From Thermomicrobiales bacterium (GTDB taxonomy: Bacteria > Chloroflexota > Chloroflexia > Thermomicrobiales > UBA6265), in NCBI GenBank assembly GCA_020853615.1, contig JADYYO010000366.1:1-33798 (forward strand): a stretch of DNA of 33,798 nt, in the 5' to 3' direction. Positions 26,316-33,798 of the stretch are shown here, piece by piece. The stretch's first letter is position 1; each line of letters starts with the position of its first letter. The notes under the pieces are model-generated. The model was not told the origin of the DNA. It saw only the letters and a program-made list of their open reading frames with translations, and did no database searches. A program made the translations under genes and the position numbers.

Positions 26316-27112
26316 CCCACGCCAATCCCGGGCCACCCATGGTGCGGCTGCCCGGCAGCCTGACGCTCGTTCTCCCCGCGTACAACGAGGCCGGCAATAT
26401 CGAACCGGTGGTGCGGCAATCACTGGCGACGCTGCCCACCTTCACCGATGACTTCGACATCATCGTCGTCGATGACGGCAGTCGCGATGCGACAGCGGCC
26501 ATTGTCGAACGGGTCGCCGCCGAGGATCGCCGGGTGCACCTGGTCAGGCACGAGCGCAATCGCGGCTACGGCGCGGCGCTGACGTCCGGGTTTCGCGCCT
26601 CGCGCGGCGACTACGTCATGTTCATGGACGCCGACCAGCAGTTCGACATCGGCGATCTGCGGCTCCTGACCCCGTTCGCCTCGGACTACGACATCGTCGC
26701 CGGGTTTCGCATGGAGCGAAGCGACCCGCTGCACCGACGGCTCTTCGCCGAGACGTTCAACGTGGCCGTGCGCATCCTCTTCGGCGTGCACATGCGCGAT
26801 ATCGACTGCGCCTTCAAGCTCTTTCGGGGCGATCTCCTGCGGGGGATAGAGCTGAGCGCGCCCGGCGCGCTGATCAACACCGAGATCCAGGCGAAAGCGC
26901 GCCAGCAGCGGGCCTCGGTGCAGCAGGTCGGGGTCCATCACTATCCCCGCGTGGTCGGGAGTGCCAGCGGCGGCAATCCGCGCGTGATCCTGCGCGCGAT
27001 GGGCGAAACGCTCGCCCTCTGGTGGCAGCTCCGGGGCCGTCGCATCGCGCGGCCGTTCTGGCGGCGCGCGAAGGCCGCCTCGGGCGCCGGGAGCCGTTCG
27101 GCCCGGACCTGA
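26312..27112 (+). CDS. Family 2 glycosyltransferase (polyprenyl-phosphate type)
   Basis: A 266-residue GT-A enzyme resembling dolichyl/undecaprenyl-phosphate sugar transferases: LTLVLPAYNEAGNIEPVV, IVVDDGSRDATA (Asp54-Asp55), NRGYGAALTSGFRASRGD and the metal-binding MDADQQFD (Asp106, Asp108). There is no C-terminal membrane pair, so it is a soluble or peripheral form. It probably loads a sugar onto a lipid carrier for cell-surface glycans. The GTG at 26312 overlaps the VanW stop (GTGA); an ATG at 26339 is the alternative start. The gene ends two bases from the convergent DUF167 gene. Confidence 0.88.
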   Translation: MTHANPGPPMVRLPGSLTLVLPAYNEAGNIEPVVRQSLATLPTFTDDFDIIVVDDGSRDATAAIVERVAAEDRRVHLVRHERNRGYGAALTSGFRASRGDYVMFMDADQQFDIGDLRLLTPFASDYDIVAGFRMERSDPLHRRLFAETFNVAVRILFGVHMRDIDCAFKLFRGDLLRGIELSAPGALINTEIQAKARQQRASVQQVGVHHYPRVVGSASGGNPRVILRAMGETLALWWQLRGRRIARPFWRRAKAASGAGSRSART

Positions 27113-27114
27113 GC

Positions 27115-27438
27115 TCAGCGCTCGTCGAGGGCGCGCGAGAGACGATTCGCCAGATCCTCCGGGGCGATCCCCTCGACCAGGATCCGCTTGCGCCGGCCGG
27201 TTTCGCCCGTGACTATCGCCAGCCGCGATCGGGGGAGTTCGAGGCGCTCCGCCAGCAAACGGAGAAGGGCGGCGTTGGCCGCGCCGTCGACCGGCGGCGC
27301 GGTGATGCGCGCCCGCAGCGTGCCATCGGCCTGGACATCCAGGCGGTTCGTCGCGGAGCGGGGCGCGACGGTCAGCGCGAATGTGCTGCCGCGCGTGTGC
27401 CCGGACACCACGAGATCCGTCGCGAGGTTGCGTGTCAC
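27115..27438 (-). CDS. DUF167 (YggU-family) protein
   Basis: A 107-residue protein of the small YggU/DUF167 fold, found across bacteria and eukaryotes with no known biochemical role. The family core is clear: FALTVAPRSATNRL, then ITAPPVDGAANAALLRLLAE and SRLAIVTGETGRRKRILVEG. Its GTG start overlaps the stop of the upstream DUF512 gene (GTGA on the minus strand), so it is the second gene of that operon. Confidence 0.88.
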   Translation of the reverse strand: MTRNLATDLVVSGHTRGSTFALTVAPRSATNRLDVQADGTLRARITAPPVDGAANAALLRLLAERLELPRSRLAIVTGETGRRKRILVEGIAPEDLANRLSRALDER

Positions 27439-28871
27439 GCGGCCGCTTGCGCCTGCCGCGCCCGCCGCTGGCGCAGATCGCGCGCGACATCGGAGAGGTC
27501 GGCGGCCGGAACGACGGGCCGCCGCAGCGCTGTCTCGACGTCGCTGACGGTCCGGTCATCGAGCAGCGTGCCGGTGCGCTGGCTGACCATCCGGTCGGAG
27601 ATGTAGAGGGGGGCGTCGGAGGGGCCGCGGTCGAAGGCGGTCAGGAGGTCGTGGCCGCTGAGCAGCCCGGAGACGTTGATCTCCGAGCCGAGATAGACGT
27701 TCTCGACCATCACGACCTCGAGCGCGGCGCCGGTGCGGGCGTTGAAGCGGTTGACGGCCTCGCGCATCGTCGGCGCGATCAGCTCGGCGCAGGCGATCGT
27801 CCCTTGCGTGCCGGCGAGGAGCCCCCGGCGCGAGCGGCGGAGATAGTCGTCCAGGTTGTCGAGGAAGGCGCGGGTGATGCCGATGCCATCCTCGATTTGC
27901 GGGAAGCCGCCGTAGTGCGCGGTGTCGGGGACCGGCGTGCCGCTCATCAGGTAGAACTCGTCGCCAAGGTAGAAGAAGGGGTTGCCCCGCTCCCGCCAGA
28001 ACCGCTCCTGCCAGACTTCGGCCTGCGCGATGACCGCCCGCGCCTCGTCGGGCTGGTAGCGGCGCACGGTGATCTGCTTGCCGGGCAGAGTGCGCATGCA
28101 GGTGCGCGAGAGCCGCAACTGCTTGCTCTGGCGCTCCTGCCCGTGCCGTGAGAGGCCGACCGGGACGCCCGCGATCGAGCGGAGGCGCGCGAAGGTGGAG
28201 AGGTCGCGCAGGCTGCGCTCCATCTCGTCGCCGTCGTTCACGCCGGGGACGAGAACGAACTGGGCATGGAAGTCGATGCCGGCGCGCTCCAGCCGTGCCA
28301 GCGCCTCCATGATGGTGCCCCCCTTGGGGTTGCCGACCAGTGCCCGCCGCAGCTCCGGGTTGGTGCTGTGGACCGAGACGTGGAGGGGCGAGATGTGCTG
28401 CTCCTCGATCCGCCGCCAGTCCTCTTCGGAGAGGTTCGTCAGCGTGACGAAGCTGCCGTAGAGCATCGAGTAGCGGTAGTCGTCGTCCATGACATAGAGC
28501 GAGCGGCGCATCCCCTTGGGGATCTGCTTGATGAAGCAGAAGGGGCAACTATTCTCGCAGACGCGCACGCCGTCGAAGGTCGGGTCGGCGAAGGTGATGC
28601 CCCAGAACTCGTCGCCATCGAGCTGCAGGTCGTAGCGGAGGAGGACGCCGCCGCGGTCGACGTCGAGGACGACATGCTCGGCCTGCGCCTGGAACTGGAA
28701 GTCGAGGGCGTCGAGGAGCGGCCGGCCATTGATGCCGATGATCTGGTCGCCCGGCTCGATCCCGAGCTCCATCGCCAGCGAAGCGGGGGAGACGACCTCG
28801 ACGAGGCCGGGGACCGAGGGGGTGAGGTCGACGCGCCGGTGAGAGAGCGGGCTGACGGTGACGGGGCTCAT
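27435..28871 (-). CDS. DUF512 protein: PDZ, radical-SAM-like and DUF512 domains
   Basis: A 478-residue protein of the PDZ/radical SAM/DUF512 family. The N-terminal PDZ-like part has GLVEVVSPASLAMELGI and GDQIIGINGRPL. The cluster site CENSCPFCFIKQIPKG gives C-x3-C-x2-C for a 4Fe-4S radical SAM cluster, followed by YVMDDDYRYSMLYGSFVTL. The C-terminal DUF512 domain carries YLGDEFYLMSG and YGGFPQIEDGIG. The substrate is unknown. The frame is open further upstream, but the ATG at 28871 (MSPVTVSPL) lies just before the first conserved residues. It is transcribed with DUF167 and diverges from greA-lysS. Confidence 0.9.
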   Translation of the reverse strand: MSPVTVSPLSHRRVDLTPSVPGLVEVVSPASLAMELGIEPGDQIIGINGRPLLDALDFQFQAQAEHVVLDVDRGGVLLRYDLQLDGDEFWGITFADPTFDGVRVCENSCPFCFIKQIPKGMRRSLYVMDDDYRYSMLYGSFVTLTNLSEEDWRRIEEQHISPLHVSVHSTNPELRRALVGNPKGGTIMEALARLERAGIDFHAQFVLVPGVNDGDEMERSLRDLSTFARLRSIAGVPVGLSRHGQERQSKQLRLSRTCMRTLPGKQITVRRYQPDEARAVIAQAEVWQERFWRERGNPFFYLGDEFYLMSGTPVPDTAHYGGFPQIEDGIGITRAFLDNLDDYLRRSRRGLLAGTQGTIACAELIAPTMREAVNRFNARTGAALEVVMVENVYLGSEINVSGLLSGHDLLTAFDRGPSDAPLYISDRMVSQRTGTLLDDRTVSDVETALRRPVVPAADLSDVARDLRQRRARQAQAAA

Positions 28872-28973
28872 GAGCGATCGCGATCCGATGGTGTCAGGGC
28901 GAGTGCCGCACGCGGAACGCCGCTGGCGACGAATGGGCCAGCGGCGCAATCAGACACGGCAGTTTAGCACAAC

Positions 28974-29022
28974 GGGTTATTGGCCATGGGCTGTTGGTCC
29001 TTGGCTTTTGGCTGTTGGCGTC
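28974..29022. repeat. Degenerate TTGGC-type tandem repeat
   Basis: A short run of imperfect copies of a TTGGC/CTGTTGG unit in the greA upstream region, richer in T than its surroundings. Similar runs occur as dispersed simple repeats in bacterial genomes. The rest of 28872-29055 shows no gene. Confidence 0.4.
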
Positions 29023-29055
29023 CGGTGGGCTGCCTCGGTGGCGTAGTGCGCGGGG

Positions 29056-29061
29056 TATACT
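29056..29061 (+). promoter_or_regulatory. Candidate -10 element for greA-lysS (TATACT)
   Basis: TATACT is the best -10 match in the window. Transcription would start near 29068, giving a leader of about 170 bases before greA. The -35 region is not convincing. Confidence 0.45.
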
Positions 29062-29077
29062 TTCACTCTCAGGTACC

Positions 29078-29104
29078 GGCCGGGGGACGACTCCCTGGCC
29101 TTTT
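29078..29104 (+). terminator. Terminator-like hairpin in the greA leader
   Basis: GGCCGGGGGA pairs with TCCCTGGCC (about nine pairs with one G-U and a bulge) around a 4-base loop and is followed by TTTT. It lies about 10-35 bases after the predicted transcription start, so it could stop most transcripts early and act as an attenuator. Confidence 0.4.
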
Positions 29105-29239
29105 GGCGTATCGGCGGCCCGCCCCTGTTCGGCCGGCGTGTTCTCATGGGTGTTCGTTGTCGGCGCGGCCGCGTCGGGTGGGCGGGTCTGATTCGTTGAC
29201 CCGGGCATGGAGTGCGCCAGCCCGGAAAGGATGCCGAGC

Positions 29240-29704
29240 ATGGCAGAGACGGTTTGGCTGACCGAAGAAGGTAAGTCCCGGCTCGAGACCGAGCTGCAGG
29301 ATCTGCGTGCGCGCCGGCGTCCCGAGCTCCGGGCGAGGATTCAGGAAGCGACTGAGAGTGGGGACATCTCCGACAACAGCGAGTATGAAGAGCTGAAGGA
29401 CGAGTGGGCGGCGCTCGAGGCGCGGATCCACGAGCTGGAGCAGACGCTCGAGAATGCCGCCGTGATCCAGCGTGACGATCAGGCCGAGACGATTGGCCTC
29501 GGCTCGACCGTCACATTGCGGAGCGACGACGGCGAGGAGGAGACCTGGGTGCTGGTGAGCCCGCAGGAGGCCCACACGGGCGATGGCAGGATATCGACGC
29601 AGTCCCCGGTCGGGCAGTCGCTGATCGGGCGCAGGGCGGGCGAGTCGGCGACCGTGCGCACGCCGGGCGGCTCGATGGTCTACACCGTGGTGTCCGTGGC
29701 GTGA
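29240..29704 (+). CDS. greA: Transcription elongation factor GreA
   Basis: A 154-residue GreA. It enters the secondary channel of RNA polymerase and stimulates cleavage of backtracked RNA. The N-terminal coiled coil is clear (LTEEGKSRLETELQDLRARR) with the acidic tip residues in GDISDNSEYEELKDE. The C-terminal FKBP-like domain has IGLGSTVTLRSDDGE and SPVGQSLIGRRAGES. The ATG at 29240 is chosen because GGAAAGG lies nine bases upstream; an ATG three codons earlier lacks proper spacing. The lysS GTG overlaps its stop (GTGA). Confidence 0.95.
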   Translation: MAETVWLTEEGKSRLETELQDLRARRRPELRARIQEATESGDISDNSEYEELKDEWAALEARIHELEQTLENAAVIQRDDQAETIGLGSTVTLRSDDGEEETWVLVSPQEAHTGDGRISTQSPVGQSLIGRRAGESATVRTPGGSMVYTVVSVA

Positions 29705-31311
29705 GTATCTCTCCACCGGAGGACGCGGGCGAGCAGGGCGTCGATGTCGCCCGTGATGTGTCCATGATCCCCGAACCGGTTCTGCAGCAGGCAGTGAACC
29801 TCTCGGAGTTGCAGGCGATTCGCCAGGCGAAGGTCGACGTGCTGCGCGAGCGGGGCGTCGAGCCCTACCCGGCGCGAACCTCGCGCGACAGCGTGATCGC
29901 GGCGGCGAGAGCCCGCTTCGAGGAGATCGAGCCCTCCCTCCCGGAAGGCGGGGAAGACGAGGCGCAGATCACTATCGCCGGGCGGCTGGTCAGCCGCCGG
30001 CATCAGGGGAAGACGGTCTTCGCGCACCTGCGCGACGCCAGCGGCGACCTGCAGCTTTACCTCCGCCGGGACGATGTCGGCCCGGAGGCGTTCGAGGATT
30101 TCCTGAAGCTGTACGACCTCGGCGATTTCGTCGAGGCGACGGGCCGCCTCTTCCGCACGCGCGCCGGTGAGATCTCGCTGCGCGTGAGCGGGTTCGCGAT
30201 GCTGAGCAAGGCGCTGAACGCCCCGCCCGAGAAGTGGCACGGCCTGCAGGACGTCGAGACGCGTTATCGGCAGCGTTACGCCGATCTGATCGCGAACGAG
30301 GAGGTGCGCGCCGTCTTTCAGACGCGCTCCCGCATCGTCTCCTCGATCCGGCGCTTCCTCGACGAGCGCGGCTTCATCGAGGTCGAGACGCCGACGTTGC
30401 AGCCCCTCTACGGCGGCGCGGCCGCCCGGCCGTTTACAACGCTGCACAACGCGCTCGGCCAGACCTTCTATCTGCGGATCGCGGTCGAGCTCTACCTGAA
30501 GCGCCTCATCGTCGGCGGCTTCGATCGGGTCTACGAAATCACGAAGTCGTTCCGCAACGAGGGGATCGACCGGAACCACTCGCCAGAATTCACCATGCTC
30601 GAGTGGTATGAGGCCTACTCCGACTACCAGCAGGTGATGGTCGAGGCGGAGGACCTGATTCGCCAGGTCACAGTCGATGTCCACGGCGAGCCGCGCTTCA
30701 CCTGGAACGGCGTGGAGATCGACGTTAGCCAGCCCTTCGCCAGGAAGACGCTGCGCGAGGCGATCAAGGACGCCACTGGCATCGACTACGTCGAGCATCC
30801 AGACCAGGCGAGTCTGCTGCGCGCGGCGCGAGCGGCGGGCGCTGATATTCCGGCCGACACCGTCTGGCCGCGCATCGTCGACGAGCTGCTCAAGCAGTTC
30901 GTCCGCCCCTACCTGATCCAGCCGACCTTCCTGCTCGACTACCCTGTCGAGCTCTCGCCACTCGCCAAGCGGAAGCCGGAAGACCCGACCCACGCCGAGC
31001 GGTTCCAGCTCTACATCGGCGGCGGCGAGCTCGCCAACGCCTTCACCGAGCTGAACGACCCGCTTGACCAGCTCTCGCGCTTCCTCGATCAGCAGCGGGA
31101 CCGGGAGGCGGGCGACGAAGAGGCGATGCCGATCGACGAGGACTACGTCAATGCTCTGATGTACGGCATGCCCCCGACCGGCGGGATCGGCATCGGCATC
31201 GACCGGCTGACGATGCTCCTCGCGGATCAGCACAATATCCGCGATGTGATCCTCTTCCCGGCAATGCGCTCGCTCCCATCGCAGGGCGGCGGCACGACCG
31301 CAACGACGTAG
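29701..31311 (+). CDS. lysS: Lysine--tRNA ligase, class II
   Basis: Charges tRNA-Lys with lysine. The 536-residue protein has the N-terminal OB-fold anticodon-binding domain (ITIAGRLVSRRHQGKTVFAHL, about 90-185) and the class II catalytic core. Motif 2 is FRNEGIDRNHSPEFTMLEWY at 284-303 and motif 3 ends with GIGIGIDRLTMLL around Asp501. The first 35 residues are a short acidic extension. The GTG start overlaps the greA stop, so the two are translationally coupled, as in several bacterial phyla. It is a normal-length, apparently intact housekeeping copy. Confidence 0.97.
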   Translation: MSISPPEDAGEQGVDVARDVSMIPEPVLQQAVNLSELQAIRQAKVDVLRERGVEPYPARTSRDSVIAAARARFEEIEPSLPEGGEDEAQITIAGRLVSRRHQGKTVFAHLRDASGDLQLYLRRDDVGPEAFEDFLKLYDLGDFVEATGRLFRTRAGEISLRVSGFAMLSKALNAPPEKWHGLQDVETRYRQRYADLIANEEVRAVFQTRSRIVSSIRRFLDERGFIEVETPTLQPLYGGAAARPFTTLHNALGQTFYLRIAVELYLKRLIVGGFDRVYEITKSFRNEGIDRNHSPEFTMLEWYEAYSDYQQVMVEAEDLIRQVTVDVHGEPRFTWNGVEIDVSQPFARKTLREAIKDATGIDYVEHPDQASLLRAARAAGADIPADTVWPRIVDELLKQFVRPYLIQPTFLLDYPVELSPLAKRKPEDPTHAERFQLYIGGGELANAFTELNDPLDQLSRFLDQQRDREAGDEEAMPIDEDYVNALMYGMPPTGGIGIGIDRLTMLLADQHNIRDVILFPAMRSLPSQGGGTTATT

Positions 31312-31425
31312 CGGGGCAGGGACGCCCGCTGGGGTATCATCAGGCGCAAACGAGCGGCGCGCCGGGCATGGGCGACGCCCGAAGCGAGCGACGCGTCGCC
31401 ATTGTGCGCCGGAGGTGATCGAAGT

Positions 31426-31560
31426 ATGGACCGGTTCCGCGAAAAGTCCGGACTTTACGGTCTCGGCTTTCGTAAAGAGTCGGTTGCCGGGTTGCTCTTT
31501 CCGTTTATCATCGTCGGCATCGCGCTCGTCGTCGCGTTTCTGGTCTTCCGCGTTCTTTAG
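31426..31560 (+). CDS. 44-residue single-helix membrane protein
   Basis: A mini-gene encoding MDRFREKSGLYGLGFRKESV followed by one transmembrane helix (about residues 21-43, AGLLFPFIIVGIALVVAFLV region). It is preceded by GGAGGTGAT, a near-perfect match to the 16S anti-Shine-Dalgarno, six bases before the ATG, the best ribosome-binding site in the window. The N-terminus is basic and soluble, the C-terminus hydrophobic. A TATCAT box at about 31334 may be its promoter. I do not recognise a family; small membrane regulators of transporters or kinases have this form. Confidence 0.75.
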   Translation: MDRFREKSGLYGLGFRKESVAGLLFPFIIVGIALVVAFLVFRVL

Positions 31561-31585
31561 GCGGTCGCCTCTAGGCGGTCGCCTC
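31558..31585. repeat. Tandem 14-bp duplication at two convergent stop codons
   Basis: TAGGCGGTCGCCTC occurs twice, head to tail (31558-31571, 31572-31585). The first copy starts with the stop codon of the 44-residue gene; the histidine kinase stop codon (31573-31571, minus strand) lies at the junction. Each copy contains AGGCG/CGCCT, so the pair can fold into a hairpin. Confidence 0.7.
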
Positions 31586-33124
31586 GCGCACCTGCCGGGG
31601 CGCCTCCTGATCGCGCTCCGGTGTCCGCTCGCTCCGCTCTCCGACAACTTTCGCGCCCGGCAGATCGATGACGAAGGTCGACCCCTGTCCCGGCGCGCTC
31701 GTGACGGAGAGCGCTCCGTCGTGGGCATCGCAGATGGCCCTGGCGATGGCGAGACCGAGCCCCGTGCCGCCCGACGAGCGGCCGCGCGCCCCGTCAGCGC
31801 GGTAGAACCGCTCGAAGATGTGCGGCAGGTGCTCGGCGTCGATCCCCTCTCCCTCATCGCGGACGGCGATCCGGGCGACTCCCTCCGGCGTCGCGGCGAC
31901 CGCCACGCGAATGCGGCCGCCGGCTGGCGTGTGGCGGATCGCGTTGTCGAGCAGGATCATCAGGAGTTGGTGCAGGCGGTCGGCATCGCCGTGAATGGCG
32001 ATCGCCCGCGGCGCTTCGACCTCGAGAATCTGGCCGGCGGTGATGGCTCCTGCTGAGCGAGCGGCATCGGCCGCGATCTCGTCGAGGCGGATCCAGGCAT
32101 CGCGGGAGATGGTCATGCCGGCCGGAGAGGCGCCGCCGTCGGTCCGCGCGAGCAGGAGCAGATCGTCGAGGAGGCGGCGCATCCGGTCGCTCTCGCGGCG
32201 AATGTCGAGCAGGGCGGCGGAGAGATCGGCGGGGTTGGGGCTCGCGGTCTGCCCCCGCGTCTGGCGAATGAGGACGTCGACGTTGCCGCGGATCGCTGTC
32301 AGCGGCGTGCGCAGCTCGTGCGAGGCATCGGCGACGAAGCGCTCCTGGCCGCGAAACGACGCCTGCAGCCGGTCGAGCATGGCGTTGAACGTGGAAGAGA
32401 GGCGCGCCAGCTCGTCGTTCGTGGGCGGCACGGGGAGCCGGGCGCTCATCGAGGTGGCGGTGCCGTCTCCGGCGGCAATGCGGGCCGCCGTGGCGGTCAC
32501 GGCGTCGACCGGCCGGAGCGCGCGGCCGGCAAGGACCCACCCGCCGGCGAGGGCGAGCGCCAGGCCCGCGGCCGAGGTGACCAGCAGCACCTGCCGGAGC
32601 GAGGCGAGCGTCTCGTGCATCGTGGTCAGCCGCTCGCCGACGATGATCGCGCCGATGTACCAGCGGCGCCCGATGGCATCGGAGACGATGACCGGGAAGT
32701 GGACGGCGCGCAACTCGTCCCCGGCCCAGTCGGTGGTGGTGAACTGGGGCGCGTCGCTCGGCTGGGGATCCTCCGCGATGAGCGGAGTGGTCGGGGCATA
32801 CTCTGAGCCGCGCACGATCACGCCGGTCGGGTCGGCGATCTGCACCAGCAGCCCCCTGGAAGCGAAGGAGCCGAGCGGGGGGACGATATCTTCGAACTTG
32901 ACCGGCTGCGTGGTGAAGGGCCAGTTCACCAGGTTCTTCTCGACGGCGGCGCCGATATCCTCCGCCGTCCCGGCGATGCGGTTGTCGACATCATCCAGCA
33001 GTCGGTTCCGCGCCAGGGTATCGACGGAGACGCCGAGCGCGAGCAGGATCAGGACGAGGAGCGCCGCGTACCAGGCGGTCAGCCGCAGCCGCGTTGTCGC
33101 GCGCGGCAGGCGCGGGCGGCGCAT
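31571..33124 (-). CDS. Sensor histidine kinase
   Basis: A 517-residue transmembrane kinase. TM1 is about 13-36 and TM2 about 180-202, with an extracytoplasmic sensor domain of about 140 residues between. A HAMP linker follows, then HisKA with the phospho-accepting His269 in ADASHELRTPLTAIRGN, and the ATPase domain: N box ILLDNAIRHTPAGG, G1 DEGEGID, F box IFERFYRAD and G2 GGTGLGLAIA. The form is that of EnvZ/MprB/TcrY-type kinases. The start codon overlaps the response regulator stop by one base (TGATG), so it is the second gene of the pair. The signal sensed is unknown. Confidence 0.93.
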   Translation of the reverse strand: MRRPRLPRATTRLRLTAWYAALLVLILLALGVSVDTLARNRLLDDVDNRIAGTAEDIGAAVEKNLVNWPFTTQPVKFEDIVPPLGSFASRGLLVQIADPTGVIVRGSEYAPTTPLIAEDPQPSDAPQFTTTDWAGDELRAVHFPVIVSDAIGRRWYIGAIIVGERLTTMHETLASLRQVLLVTSAAGLALALAGGWVLAGRALRPVDAVTATAARIAAGDGTATSMSARLPVPPTNDELARLSSTFNAMLDRLQASFRGQERFVADASHELRTPLTAIRGNVDVLIRQTRGQTASPNPADLSAALLDIRRESDRMRRLLDDLLLLARTDGGASPAGMTISRDAWIRLDEIAADAARSAGAITAGQILEVEAPRAIAIHGDADRLHQLLMILLDNAIRHTPAGGRIRVAVAATPEGVARIAVRDEGEGIDAEHLPHIFERFYRADGARGRSSGGTGLGLAIARAICDAHDGALSVTSAPGQGSTFVIDLPGAKVVGERSERTPERDQEAPRQVREATA

Positions 33125-33798
33125 CAGGCGGACTCGGCCGATTCGCGCAGGACGTAGCCGACACCGCGCACGGTCTGGATCAGCCGGCGCTCGCCCCCTG
33201 CTTCGAGGGCGCGTCGGAGATTGCCGATGAAGACCTCGAGCACGTTGGAGTCGCCGAAGAAGTCTTCTCCCCAGATGACGGTCATGATTGTGGCGCGAGC
33301 CAGCACCTGCTCCGGATGCCGCAGAAGGAGCGCCAGCAGATCGAATTCCCGGGCGGTCAGGTGGATGTGGCGTTCCCCGCGGCGAACCGTGCGGCCGGAG
33401 AGGTCGGCGGTCAGATCGGCGTAGCGCAGAATCTGGCGGCCAGGCGCTGGCCCAGCCGAGGCCGGAGCGCGTCGCAGGAGCGCCTCGATGCGCGCCAGGA
33501 GCTCTTCGAAGTCGAAGGGCTTGACCAGGTAGTCGTCGGCGCCGGCGCGGAGACCGGAGACGCGGTCGGCGATGGCGTCGCGCGCCGTGAGCATGAGAAT
33601 CGGCAGCCCCGGCGATCCCTCGGTCGCCTCGGCGGCGCGAACGCGGCGGGCGATCTCGATGCCGTCGACGCCGGGCACCATCACGTCGAGCACCAGCAGA
33701 TCGGGCGGGTTGTCGCGCAACTGCCGGAGCGCGGATGACCCATCCGGCACGACGTCGACATCGAACCCCTCGAATTGCAGCCCGCGCCGGACGAACCC
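33124..33798 (-). CDS. OmpR/PhoB-type response regulator (5' end outside the window)
   Basis: The frame is open to the right edge; residues before the ATG at 33750 (GFVRRGLQFEGFDVDVV) continue the receiver domain, so the real start lies outside and about 20 residues with the acidic pocket are missing. The phospho-acceptor Asp is in LLVLDVMVPGVDG, with conserved Thr in LMLTARD and Lys in YLVKPF. The C-terminal winged-helix DNA-binding domain has LTAREFDLLALLLRHP and VIWGEDFFGDSNVLEVFIGNLRR, ending IQTVRGVGYVLR. It is transcribed upstream of its cognate kinase. Targets are unknown. Confidence 0.95.
   Translation of the reverse strand, partial: GFVRRGLQFEGFDVDVVPDGSSALRQLRDNPPDLLVLDVMVPGVDGIEIARRVRAAEATEGSPGLPILMLTARDAIADRVSGLRAGADDYLVKPFDFEELLARIEALLRRAPASAGPAPGRQILRYADLTADLSGRTVRRGERHIHLTAREFDLLALLLRHPEQVLARATIMTVIWGEDFFGDSNVLEVFIGNLRRALEAGGERRLIQTVRGVGYVLRESAESA

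Noticed and set aside
28894-29241. A 115-codon minus-strand frame in the gap upstream of greA
   Set aside because: Low-complexity Pro/Arg/Ser product, no ribosome-binding site, and it overlaps the likely greA promoter and leader.
29680-31857. A 725-codon minus-strand frame across lysS
   Set aside because: It is antisense to lysS and to the 44-residue gene region and has the same composition artefact, with no motif.

Overview
The window is GC-rich, gene-dense bacterial DNA, made of short operons on both strands with many ATGA, GTGA and TGATG overlaps and frequent GTG or TTG starts. Gene content points to the Chloroflexota, most likely class Thermomicrobia (Sphaerobacter-like). Supporting features are a DUF3662-FHA/FHA pair, a greA-lysS pair, HflX, a DUF512 radical-SAM protein and MglA-like GTPase genes. 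The phylum is inferred from gene families and base composition, not from an rRNA gene. No rRNA, tRNA, CRISPR array, transposase, integrase or phage gene was seen.

Layout, left to right. A copper amine oxidase truncated by the left edge and a VOC-fold protein come first, then a two-gene unit for a repeat-built membrane-anchored protein and a YtxH-like protein. ilvD follows, with a clear terminator and a small MITE-like element behind it. An ABC exporter pair (minus strand) diverges from a 3-hydroxyacyl-CoA dehydrogenase and an SDR oxidoreductase. A methyltransferase (minus) diverges from an APH-like phosphotransferase (plus). A minus-strand block holds an MglA-like GTPase, hflX and an argininosuccinate-lyase-like protein. 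Plus-strand genes for a four-helix membrane protein and a homocysteine S-methyltransferase face a minus-strand glycosyltransferase. An FGGY sugar kinase faces manA and rpe. A plus-strand cell-envelope run follows: multipass membrane protein, FhaA-like, FhaB-like, VanW-family protein, glycosyltransferase 2. It converges on DUF167 and DUF512 genes. greA-lysS and a 44-codon membrane mini-gene then converge on a sensor kinase/response regulator pair that runs off the right edge.

How genes work together. ilvD serves branched-chain amino acid synthesis. Rpe, ManA and the FGGY kinase handle sugar phosphates. The FHA/VanW/GT2 run looks like envelope biogenesis under phosphothreonine control, although no Ser/Thr kinase lies in the window. 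The kinase/regulator pair is a standard OmpR-type two-component system.

Most notable points: hflX has no ATG, GTG or TTG start for its conserved N-terminal domain, but has a strong Shine-Dalgarno before an ATA codon; an ArgH-fold protein lacks the family's catalytic motifs; one protein is built from six 15-residue repeats; the greA leader carries a terminator-like hairpin; and most gaps between convergent genes hold a palindromic repeat element. No single obvious new multi-gene system is visible. These are the best leads.
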